Of a stretch of DNA of 6,738 nt, positions 1 through 5,283 are shown piece after piece. The notes under the pieces were generated by a model. The model was not told where the DNA came from and did not search any database. It saw only the letters and a list, made by a program, of their open reading frames with translations. This DNA comes from DATBFX01 sp036558305 (GTDB lineage Bacteria; Chloroflexota; Chloroflexia; Thermomicrobiales; UBA6265), in NCBI GenBank assembly GCA_036558305.1, contig DATBFX010000580.1:1-6738 (forward strand), given 5' to 3'. Each line of letters starts with the position of its first letter. Within the stretch, counting starts at the first letter, position 1. The position numbers and the translations under genes are program-made.

Positions 1-11
1 GAACGGGGTTG

Positions 12-39
12 TTCCGCCTTCCGCCCTCCGCCCTCCGCC
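12..39. repeat. Four tandem 7-bp repeats (TTCCGCC/CTCCGCC), probable half of a hairpin element cut by the window edge
   Basis: Four contiguous heptamers are visible: TTCCGCC, TTCCGCC, CTCCGCC and CTCCGCC. They end two bases before the permease stop codon. The bases just before them begin GAACG, as does most of the loop of the complete element at 959-1025, which also precedes TTCCGCC heptamers. This is therefore probably the right arm of a second copy whose GGCGGAA-type left arm lies outside the window. It sits directly downstream of the permease gene in the direction of transcription, so it could act as a 3' stem-loop of the mRNA. That role is inference; the tandem repeat itself is seen directly. 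Confidence 0.8.
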
Positions 40-41
40 TT

Positions 42-935
42 TCAGTCGTAGTGCACGTACCGGTTCGACAACCGGATGGCCGTCAGCGAGAGGACGAAGA
101 TGATCGCGAAGAGGATCCAGGCCATCGCCGCCGCGTAGCCCATGTGGAATTGCTGGAACGCCACGGTGTAGAGCTGGACCGAGTACATCAGGACGGAGTT
201 GAGGGGTCCGCCACCGCGGAAAATCACGAAGGGCTGCGCGAAAACCTGCAAGGCGGCGATGATCCCGATGATGAAGTTGAACAGGATCACCGGCGAGAGC
301 ATCGGGATCGTCACGTCCCGCACCAGCCGGAACGGTCCGGCCCCGTCGAGTTTGGCCGCCTCGTAGAGTTCGCGCGGGACGTCCTGCAGACCGGCCAGGA
401 AAATGACGACGATCGGGCCGATGCCCCACAGACTGAGGAGGATCAAGGAGGGCATCGTCCAACTCGGACTCGTCAGCCACGGGATCGGGTGATACCCGAG
501 CGCATCGACCAGGACGTTGATGAGACCACCCCGCGTGCTCAACAGCATCGACCAGAGGATCGCCGTCGCCACGCTCGGGATGACCGCCGGGAAGTAGAAG
601 ATCGTCCGAAACACCGGCCGGCCGGGAATCCTCAAGTTGAGCAGCAGGGCGAAGAAGAACGCCACCGCCACGTTGAGCGGGACGCTGAGGACGGCGTAGA
701 CCGCGGTGTTGATCAGCGACTTGCGGAAGAGATCGTCGTTGGTGAAGAGCCGGTGGTAATTGTCGAGTCCGACCCAAACCGGCGGTTGCATCATGTTGTA
801 GTCGGTGAAGCTGTAGCGGATCGAAGCGACGATCGGATAGAGCTGAAACCAGGCGAACCCGATGATCCAGGGCGAAATGAACAGCAAACCGGGCAGCAGT
901 TCGCCCCGCCGCAACCGCCGCCACCGGTTGGTCAT
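42..935 (-). CDS. ABC transporter permease for sugars, MalF/UgpA type (binding-protein-dependent transport inner membrane component)
   Basis: This 297-residue protein forms one half of the membrane channel of an ABC importer, most likely for a sugar or glycoside. About six hydrophobic helices can be seen, near residues 13-35, 78-100, 112-131, 162-182, 213-233 and 266-287. The family's cytoplasmic EAA loop, which docks on the ATPase, is clear at about 189-216: it begins ELYEAAKLDGAG and ends IPMLSP. The short basic N-terminus and the length fit the MalF/UgpA subfamily without MalF's large periplasmic insert. The ATG is preceded by GAGGAGG (941-947) at 5 bases. It lies 98 bp downstream of the solute-binding protein gene on the same strand, so the two are probably co-transcribed. 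The repeat hairpin at 959-1025 fills most of that gap. The partner permease (MalG/UgpE type) is expected beyond the left edge. The substrate cannot be told from sequence. Confidence 0.95.
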   Translation of the reverse strand: MTNRWRRLRRGELLPGLLFISPWIIGFAWFQLYPIVASIRYSFTDYNMMQPPVWVGLDNYHRLFTNDDLFRKSLINTAVYAVLSVPLNVAVAFFFALLLNLRIPGRPVFRTIFYFPAVIPSVATAILWSMLLSTRGGLINVLVDALGYHPIPWLTSPSWTMPSLILLSLWGIGPIVVIFLAGLQDVPRELYEAAKLDGAGPFRLVRDVTIPMLSPVILFNFIIGIIAALQVFAQPFVIFRGGGPLNSVLMYSVQLYTVAFQQFHMGYAAAMAWILFAIIFVLSLTAIRLSNRYVHYD

Positions 936-958
936 CGCCGCCTCCTCGACGTACGAGA

Positions 959-1025
959 GGCGGAAGGCGGAGGGCGGAGGGCGGGGAGAACGATCCCTTC
1001 CGCCTTCCGCCTTCCGCCTTCCGCC
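959..1025. repeat. GC-rich hairpin built from 4 + 4 tandem heptamers (GGCGGAA type / TTCCGCC) between the binding-protein and permease genes
   Basis: The left arm (959-986) reads GGCGGAA, GGCGGAG, GGCGGAG, GGCGGGG. The right arm (998-1025) is TTCCGCC four times. The 11-base loop (987-997) is AGAACGATCCC. The arms are reverse complements at 24 of 28 positions, and all four differences are G opposite T. They pair as G-U wobbles in plus-strand RNA but as A-C mismatches in RNA of the minus-strand operon. Possible roles are an intercistronic RNA stem that sets the ratio of binding protein to permease, a partial terminator, or a REP-like repeat. The G-rich strand could also form a G-quadruplex. No T-tract supports classic intrinsic termination. 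The structure is visible; the roles are inference. Confidence 0.88.
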
Positions 1026-1033
1026 CTACCCGT

Positions 1034-2395
1034 TTACTCGCCCTGCCACTCCGGGTGCGCGGCCTGGAAGTTCTTGACCGCGTCGGCGATCTTGGCCTCG
1101 AGATCGGTCAGGGCGTCTTGCGGCGACTTCTGCTTGTAGGTCACCGCGTCCATCGCGATGTAGATCTCCTGGCTGCTGAAGAGATCGAGTTGCGGCGATT
1201 GACTCGGCGGCACCATGTGGTTCTGCGCCAGCGTATCGAGCCACGGCTTCATCTCCGGCAGCGCCGATGTAAACGCCGGATCGGCGGCGGCAGCCGTGGT
1301 CGGCGGGATGTTCGAGTTGGGGACGCACCAGTCCATCACGGGCTTGCCGGTTCCCATGTACTGGATAAAGGTGACCGCCTCCTGCGGATGCTTGGCGTTG
1401 GTCGGCAGCAGGAAGAGGTTGCCGCCGCCGGTGTAGGCCGTCCCGGTGGGCACGCCCTCGGCCACCGGCAGTTGGCTGATCCCGTAGTTGAGATTCAACC
1501 CCTGTGCCTTCAGGGCAGGCGGGATGTATTCGCCCTCGATGGCGAAGGCGACCAACCCCGCCTCGAAGATGTCGCCGTAGACTTGGGAGGCGGCTGCCTC
1601 GAAGGCGTCGCTTTTCTCCCGCCCGCCGAGCGCGTCGGCGTACTTGACGAGCCACTCGAAGTACTTCAGGTTCTCGGGGGTGTTGATCGTCCACTTCCGG
1701 TTGTCGGGGTCGTACCAGCGTCCACCCCACAGCGCGTCCCAGTCGTTGTAGCCGGACAGCGCGCCGTTCCACTTGAGCCAGGGGATGAACCCGGCCTGGG
1801 TCAAGTTGCCGCTGCCGTCGAATTTCGTGTACTCGGCGGCGAGCGCGTCGAGTTCGTCGATCGTCGTGGGTGGATCGCCGGCGTGGATGTCCTTGTTCCA
1901 CCAGAACTGGTTGAAATCGAACTCTTGCATCAGTCCCCAGATGTGATCGCCGAAGTTGATCATCTGCCAGGCGACCGGGAAGAAGTCCGCTTGCTTGATC
2001 CCCGCCTGCGCCGCGTAGTCGTCCATCGGCTGGATGAACCCGTTGGCGGCCCAGGCGATGACCGGGTTGTAGACGTAGGTCATCACGACGTCGGGCGACC
2101 CGGAGGAGGTCATCGCCGTCGTGTACTGGACGTAGTTGTTGCCGGTCGTCGGTTTGATCCGGGTGTTGACTTTGATCCCCTTGTCTTTGCCGACCGAGCT
2201 GTTGAACGCGTCGGCGATGTCCTGGATGATCTTGCTGCCGACCGGATCGTCGGCCGGGGTCCAGAACTCGAGCTCGACGGCATCCGCGGCGCCCACCCTC
2301 GCCGGTGCCGCGAACTTCCCCGCCGTGGTTAACGCCGCCGCACCTGCCGCCGTGCCCTGGAGGAGTGTTCGCCGGTTGAACCTCGCGGATACCAT
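1034..2395 (-). CDS. Extracellular solute-binding protein, family 1 (sugar ABC transporter), Tat-exported
   Basis: This 453-residue protein captures the substrate outside the membrane and delivers it to the permease encoded downstream. The N-terminus carries a twin-arginine signal (FNRRTLLQG, residues 6-14), then an Ala-rich hydrophobic stretch to about residue 30, with probable cleavage near 35-38. There is no lipobox cysteine. The mature protein starts VELEFWTPADDP, and the family 1 pattern follows: a helix near 56-68, SGSPDVVMTY at 98-107 and IQPMDDYAAQAGI at 121-133. A C-terminal SPQDALTDLEAKI helix (424-436) is also typical. Many tryptophans (WW at 165-166, WLKW at 206-209, several at 219-227) suit stacking on sugar rings. 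The start at 2395 is chosen because AAAGGA lies 8-9 bases upstream and the Tat motif follows at once. The frame stays open to 2512, but that extension lacks signal-peptide character and runs into the promoter. First gene of the operon; substrate unknown. Confidence 0.95.
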   Translation of the reverse strand: MVSARFNRRTLLQGTAAGAAALTTAGKFAAPARVGAADAVELEFWTPADDPVGSKIIQDIADAFNSSVGKDKGIKVNTRIKPTTGNNYVQYTTAMTSSGSPDVVMTYVYNPVIAWAANGFIQPMDDYAAQAGIKQADFFPVAWQMINFGDHIWGLMQEFDFNQFWWNKDIHAGDPPTTIDELDALAAEYTKFDGSGNLTQAGFIPWLKWNGALSGYNDWDALWGGRWYDPDNRKWTINTPENLKYFEWLVKYADALGGREKSDAFEAAASQVYGDIFEAGLVAFAIEGEYIPPALKAQGLNLNYGISQLPVAEGVPTGTAYTGGGNLFLLPTNAKHPQEAVTFIQYMGTGKPVMDWCVPNSNIPPTTAAAADPAFTSALPEMKPWLDTLAQNHMVPPSQSPQLDLFSSQEIYIAMDAVTYKQKSPQDALTDLEAKIADAVKNFQAAHPEWQGE

Positions 2396-2495
2396 CGTTG
2401 CTATCCTTTCCCGATCTCGAAACCGATCCGTCCGGTGATGAACCCCACGGCGGCCCCGTCGGTCTGTCGTCCTCTGAGAGTCGCGCGCGGACTGC

Positions 2496-2523
2496 ATAAT
2501 AGCCGCAACCATTCACACGTCAA
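2496..2523 (-). promoter_or_regulatory. Sigma70-type promoter for the sugar ABC transporter operon
   Basis: Read on the minus strand, TTGACG (2518-2523; 5 of 6 consensus bases) is followed by a 16-base spacer and TATTAT (2496-2501; 5 of 6). Transcription would start near 2489 and leave a leader of about 94 bases before the binding-protein ATG. An interrupted palindrome (AGTC, 7 bases, GACT; 2479-2493) and CTCT-G-AGAG (2472-2480) lie at or just after the start point, where a repressor could bind. No repressor gene is in the window. The promoter match is good; the operator idea is weak. Confidence 0.7.
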
Positions 2524-2649
2524 GGCGAACACGGGCGGTCCGCGATGCGATGCCGGGTGACGGTCGCCCACCGCACCCTGGCACCGAACCTGCGCAACGC
2601 AACGAGGCGGCACCGCGCCGCCGCGCCATCGCCAGCAGGGGAGTCCGCC

Positions 2650-2829
2650 ATGCGAGACATGACCGATCCGGGGAATCTGGACCGCGTCGACGTCGGCGAG
2701 ACCAACCGGCCGCAGGAAGAGAAGAAGACCGGCTTTCCCGGTTACGTCGCGGCCCAATTGGGGGTGTGGACGGTCGTCATCATCGTCGCCCTCGTCTTCG
2801 TCGTCGTGATCGCGATCTTCGCGTTGTAA
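2650..2829 (+). CDS. Small single-pass membrane protein of unknown function
   Basis: The predicted protein has 59 residues. A hydrophilic N-terminal part of about 30 residues, rich in charge (NRPQEEKKTGFP near 19-30), is followed by one very hydrophobic helix at about 37-58 (Val/Ile/Ala rich) that runs to the C-terminus. This suggests an N-in or N-out bitopic protein with almost nothing beyond the helix. The start at 2650 is supported by AGGGGAG (2637-2643) at 6 bases; a second ATG three codons on is possible. The frame is open back to 2545, but that part is Arg-rich and lacks a ribosome site. It is divergent from the transporter operon and 129 bp upstream of the amidase. I do not recognise a family, and length alone does not rule out a chance frame, although the helix and ribosome site argue for a real gene. 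Confidence 0.65.
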   Translation: MRDMTDPGNLDRVDVGETNRPQEEKKTGFPGYVAAQLGVWTVVIIVALVFVVVIAIFAL

Positions 2830-2893
2830 CACCCTCCGCGGGTCGTCGAGGCGGTCCGCCGCGTGCGACCCTCGGCCGCCATACCCGAACTCC

Positions 2894-2902
2894 TGATACG
2901 AT
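2894..2902 (+). promoter_or_regulatory. Possible extended -10 promoter element ahead of the amidase
   Basis: TGATACGAT fits the extended -10 pattern TGnTAnnnT, with TACGAT at 2897-2902. No convincing -35 hexamer lies upstream. Transcription would begin near 2909, about 50 bases before the chosen GTG. The rest of the 129-bp gap (2830-2958) shows only an imperfect GC-rich stem (GGGTCG 2840-2845 with CGACCC 2866-2871), without a T-tract. Weak evidence. Confidence 0.25.
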
Positions 2903-2958
2903 GCCGCGCCCGTGTCGCAACGGACCGACCGGGAGCGGGATTGGCAAGGAGTCTGCGC

Positions 2959-4380
2959 GTGACCGATGGCGATCTCTGTTTCCTGACGGCAACCGTACTG
3001 GCGGAGAAGATTCGGCGCCGGGAGTTCTCGGCGCGCGAGCTCATGGCAGCGCACCTTGCGCAGATCGAGCGGGTGAACCCTCGGGTCAACGCCATCGTTT
3101 CCAAACTCGACGATGAGGAGGCGATGCGCCTCGCCGATGAGGCCGACCGCGCCCTGGCGACCGGCGAGCCGGTCGGTCCCCTCCACGGTTTGCCGATCGC
3201 CTTCAAGGACCTCGACGACGCCGTTGGGTTCCCGACCACCCACGGCTCGCCGATTTACCGCAACCACCATCCCGAGTGCGATTCGCTCATCGTCGAGCGC
3301 CTGCGGAAGGCCGGCGCCCTCGGCATCGGCAAGACCAACGTGCCGGAATTCGGTCTCGGGTCCCACACCTTCAACCCCGTCTTCGGGCCCACCCGCAATC
3401 CCTACGACCTGACCAAGAGCGCCGGCGGCAGCAGCGGCGGGGCCGCCGCCGCCCTCGCCAGCGGGATGCTGCCGATCGCCGACGGCAGCGACATGGGCGG
3501 TTCCCTCCGCAACCCCGGCAACTTCAACAACGTCGTCGGTTTCCGCCCCTCGCCCGGCCTGGTGCCGAGTTGGCCATCCTCCGCACCCTGGATGGGGCTC
3601 AGCGTCAAGGGGCCGCTGGCGCGCACCGTCGGCGACGTCGCCTTGATCCTGACCGCCATCGTCGGTGCCGATCCGCGCGATCAGTTGGCCCTCCCGATTC
3701 CGCCCGACACCTTCGCCCAGCCGCTCGACCGCGATTTCCAGGGCGTCCGCGTCGCCTGGTGCCCCGATCTCGGCGGGTTGCCGCTCGATCCCCGCGTCCG
3801 CGCCGCCCTCGAAGCGCAACGCCACGTCTTCGCCGACCTCGGCTGCACCGTCGAACAAGCCGTGCCCGATCTCACCGACGCCAACGAGGTTTTCCTGACC
3901 TTGCGCGCTGCCCTCAGCGCGACCGCTCGTGAAGAGGATTTGCGGCTGCACCGGGACCAGATGAAACCCGAGGCCGTCTGGAACGCCGAAGCCGGATTCA
4001 AGCTGAGCGCCCTCGACGTCGGTCGCGCGATGGCGCGGCAGGCCGAACTCTTCCAGCGCGTCCGCACGTTCATGGAGCGCTACGACTTCTTCCTCTGCGC
4101 CGTCAACCAGGTACCGCCCTTCGACGTCGAACTTCGCTACCCGACCGCGATCGCCGGCGTCCCGATGGAGAACTACATCGCCTGGATGAAGTCCGCCTAC
4201 TGGGTCACCGTCACCCGCTCCCCCGCCATCTCGGTCCCCGCCGGGTTCACCCCGGACGGTCTCCCCGTCGGCATCCAGATCGTCGGCCGCTTCCGCGACG
4301 ACTTCGGAGTCCTCCAACTCGCCCACGCCTTCGAAACGGCGACGCAGTTCTGGCGCCGCCGCCCCGCCATTGCCGGTTAG
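2959..4380 (+). CDS. Amidase (amidase signature family hydrolase)
   Basis: This 473-residue enzyme should hydrolyse a carboxylic amide to acid plus ammonia or amine in the cytoplasm; no signal peptide is seen. The amidase-signature triad is complete: Lys83 (in AFKDLDD), cis-Ser158 (in SAGGSSGGAAAAL) and nucleophile Ser182 (in GSDMGGSLRNPG). The 75 and 24 residue spacings equal those of well-studied members such as GatA. The C-terminal block SPAISVPAGFTPDGLPVGIQ (421-440) is also typical. The GTG start at 2959 follows AAGGAG (2946-2951) at 7 bases. The same frame opens at a GTG at 2863, but that adds 32 Arg-rich residues without a ribosome site. GatA is unlikely: gatB and gatC are absent and the MGGSLRNPGNFNN block differs from GatA's usual TGGSIRQPA. 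Substrate unknown. The gene ends 69 bp before the 94-residue protein gene. Confidence 0.93.
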   Translation: MTDGDLCFLTATVLAEKIRRREFSARELMAAHLAQIERVNPRVNAIVSKLDDEEAMRLADEADRALATGEPVGPLHGLPIAFKDLDDAVGFPTTHGSPIYRNHHPECDSLIVERLRKAGALGIGKTNVPEFGLGSHTFNPVFGPTRNPYDLTKSAGGSSGGAAAALASGMLPIADGSDMGGSLRNPGNFNNVVGFRPSPGLVPSWPSSAPWMGLSVKGPLARTVGDVALILTAIVGADPRDQLALPIPPDTFAQPLDRDFQGVRVAWCPDLGGLPLDPRVRAALEAQRHVFADLGCTVEQAVPDLTDANEVFLTLRAALSATAREEDLRLHRDQMKPEAVWNAEAGFKLSALDVGRAMARQAELFQRVRTFMERYDFFLCAVNQVPPFDVELRYPTAIAGVPMENYIAWMKSAYWVTVTRSPAISVPAGFTPDGLPVGIQIVGRFRDDFGVLQLAHAFETATQFWRRRPAIAG

Positions 4381-4391
4381 CGGGGTTCGAC

Positions 4392-4407
4392 TGGCACACC
4401 CATTGCA
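4392..4407 (+). promoter_or_regulatory. Sigma54 (RpoN) -24/-12 promoter ahead of the 94-residue protein gene
   Basis: TGGCAC (4392-4397), five bases, then TTGCA (4403-4407) matches the core sigma54 consensus TGGCAC-N5-TTGCW at every fixed position. The GG and GC dinucleotides are 10 bases apart, as required. The site begins 12 bp after the amidase stop, in non-coding DNA and on the correct strand. Transcription would start near 4418, and the Shine-Dalgarno follows at 4437-4443. A sigma54 promoter needs an enhancer-binding activator, but neither an activator gene nor a clear enhancer site is in the window. Whether this organism has RpoN cannot be seen here, which is the main doubt. Confidence 0.6.
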
Positions 4408-4410
4408 CAC

Positions 4411-4447
4411 GTCGCCTCCTGGCAACGACGACCCGGAAGGAGGCGAC
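4411..4447 (+). promoter_or_regulatory. Perfect 10-bp inverted repeat covering the Shine-Dalgarno of the 94-residue protein gene
   Basis: GTCGCCTCCT (4411-4420) is the exact reverse complement of AGGAGGCGAC (4438-4447), with a 17-base loop. The 3' arm contains nearly all of the ribosome site AAGGAGG (4437-4443), so the RNA hairpin would block translation. A transcript starting at the sigma54 start (near 4418) would lack most of the 5' arm and leave the ribosome site free. Read-through RNA from the amidase would carry the whole stem. Phage T4 lysozyme gene e is a known case of this logic. Here it is inferred from sequence. Confidence 0.65.
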
Positions 4448-4449
4448 CC

Positions 4450-4734
4450 ATGGCAGACATCCAAGAGCAGACCGGTGAGGGCACCCTCTACGACACCGAC
4501 GACAACGAGTTGGCGACCGTCGCCTACAAGGTGGAACCGCAGTCGCCCGACGGCGCCGAATGGGGCGGTCAGATCTTCTTCGCCCACGAGGACACGGTGG
4601 TCGACGCCGGGCTCTACGTGTTGAGTCTCGAAGACGGCACGCAGATCGACATCGACCTGGCCCCGGCGGTGGACAGCGAGGGGCGGGAGCACGCCTTCAA
4701 GGGCGTGGGGACGTTTGGGCAGCGGATCATGTAG
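4450..4734 (+). CDS. Small acidic beta-rich protein of unknown function
   Basis: The 94-residue protein starts at ATG 4450, with AAGGAGG (4437-4443) 6 bases upstream. It is strongly acidic (20 Asp/Glu against 4 Lys/Arg) and has no signal peptide, membrane helix or cysteine. Short alternating hydrophobic stretches separated by Gly/Asp turns suggest a small beta-sheet or barrel domain: GTLYDTDDNELATVAYKVE at 11-29, WGGQIFF at 38-44, GLYVLSLEDGTQIDIDL at 54-70 and FKGVGTFG at 83-90. I do not recognise a named family or catalytic motif; a binding or regulatory role is only a guess. It follows the amidase on the same strand but has its own sigma54-type promoter and ribosome-site hairpin. Its last 8 bases overlap the end of the opposing 64-residue gene. 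Confidence 0.85.
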   Translation: MADIQEQTGEGTLYDTDDNELATVAYKVEPQSPDGAEWGGQIFFAHEDTVVDAGLYVLSLEDGTQIDIDLAPAVDSEGREHAFKGVGTFGQRIM

Positions 4735-4921
4735 ACGGTTCGGTGTCCGGCCGCCGGGGCCACATCCCGAGTCTCTCAAGCTCTCTCAACAGGGCTTCTT
4801 CCATCGCCTCGTCGATCTCTCGTTCGAAATCTGGCGATGCGTTCGGGAGGGCCGGCAGGGAGCCGATGAGATCCTCCAAGTCAAGTTCCTGATCGATCTT
4901 GGGCTTCTGCTCCTCATCCAT
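4727..4921 (-). CDS. Small acidic hypothetical protein, orphan antitoxin-like
   Basis: The 64-residue protein is acidic (20 Asp/Glu, 7 Lys/Arg). Residues 1-19 are charged and polar, LIGSLPALPNASP (18-30) forms a Pro-rich linker, and 31-51 should form an amphipathic helix (DFEREIDEAMEEALLRELERL). The tail is basic and proline-rich. This make-up loosely recalls the toxin-wrapping tails of type II antitoxins, but no DNA-binding domain is seen and no toxin gene lies next to it, so that is a weak inference. The ATG has only a distant ribosome site (GAAGGA about 11 bases upstream). The stop codons of this gene and the 94-residue gene overlap by 8 bases tail to tail. The protein-like composition and lack of Arg-rich shadow character support a real gene. 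Confidence 0.55.
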   Translation of the reverse strand: MDEEQKPKIDQELDLEDLIGSLPALPNASPDFEREIDEAMEEALLRELERLGMWPRRPDTEPST

Positions 4922-5010
4922 AGGGGGTGCGGTCCTTCAATGGGAAAACCGGGTGGTTGCAGATAGGAATCAATTCATCGACAATAGACACGATCCCGAT
5001 AGCCGGTGAA

Positions 5011-5043
5011 AGAGCCCCTGGGCTCTGCCGATCTCGTATCGGC
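5011..5043. other. Two adjacent small hairpins between short direct repeats
   Basis: AGAGCC (5011-5016) pairs with GGCTCT (5021-5026) across a 4-base loop. Immediately after it, GCCGAT (5027-5032) pairs with ATCGGC (5038-5043) across CTCGT. The pair is bracketed by direct repeats of TAGCCGGT at 5000-5007 and 5044-5051. No T-tract follows, so intrinsic termination is not obvious. It could be a protein-binding site, a small structured RNA or part of a degraded repeat. Confidence 0.5.
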
Positions 5044-5125
5044 TAGCCGGTTCGTGTTCATTGTAGCCGTGCGCCGACGACTGCTCCGGTTCTTCCCTTT
5101 GAGCCTTCGTGCGCTGCCCGGCACG

Positions 5126-5244
5126 ACCAACCGTCATTCCGAGCTTGGCGAGGAATCTCCCGGAGCGCAGCGGAGGCGGCGTCTACGAGGCGCATCGCCT
5201 CTGGCGGAGAGAGATTCCTCGCCAAGCTCGGAATGACGGTTGGT
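5126..5244. repeat. 119-bp palindromic MITE/REP-like element with perfect 34-bp inverted arms
   Basis: The left arm (5126-5159) begins ACCAACCGTCATTCCGAGC and ends GAGGAATCTC. The right arm (5211-5244) is its exact reverse complement over all 34 bases. The 51-bp centre holds a further 6-bp stem, GAGGCG (5187-5192) with CGCCTC (5196-5201), around CAT. The core resembles TCATTCCGAGC...GAGGAATCT palindromes that recur between genes in various bacteria (recalled, not searched). GGCAC occurs at 5120-5124, one base outside the left arm, and at 5245-5249, directly after the right arm: a possible 5-bp target duplication. It has no coding capacity, lies 39 bp beyond the mutS stop, and could act as a bidirectional RNA stem. 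Confidence 0.88.
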
Positions 5245-5283
5245 GGCACTTGCCATCCTCCCCTCTGGAGAGAAACGACTGTA

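Larger units (their letters stand above)
4922..5283. other. 362-bp gene-free stretch between the 64-residue protein gene and mutS
   Basis: No convincing protein gene lies here. From left to right it holds the presumed leader of the 64-residue gene in a patch richer in A and T than its surroundings (about 4935-5000), a pair of small hairpins (5011-5043), about 80 bases without visible structure, a 119-bp palindromic repeat (5126-5244), and 39 bases before the mutS stop. No clear T-rich terminator for mutS is seen, although the large palindrome lies just beyond the mutS stop and could stop or stabilise the transcript. No clear promoter for the 64-residue gene was found in the A+T-richer patch. 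Confidence 0.7.

Noticed and set aside
959..1025. CRISPR array
   Set aside because: The units are contiguous 7-bp repeats without spacers and are arranged as an inverted pair.
9..1139. Long plus-strand open frame opposite the permease gene
   Set aside because: Its protein is Arg/Asp/Glu/Pro-rich low-complexity sequence, typical of the antisense frame of a GC-rich gene; the minus strand gives a clear permease.
1055..2332. 425-codon plus-strand frame opposite the solute-binding protein
   Set aside because: It is an antisense shadow without family motifs, and the opposite strand holds a well-supported binding protein.
2396..2512. N-terminal extension of the solute-binding protein
   Set aside because: It overlaps the promoter and leader, and the Tat signal should be at the very N-terminus, as it is from 2395.
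2863..2958. Upstream GTG start for the amidase
   Set aside because: It adds 32 Arg-rich residues outside the family fold and has no ribosome site; the GTG at 2959 has AAGGAG at 7 bases.
2959..4380. GatA subunit of the Glu-tRNA(Gln) amidotransferase
   Set aside because: The triad spacing is shared by the whole family; gatB and gatC are absent nearby and the nucleophile block differs from GatA.
2401..4779. 792-codon minus-strand frame across the amidase
   Set aside because: It is Gly/Glu/Arg-rich antisense sequence with no recognisable domain, and it covers an amidase with an intact triad.
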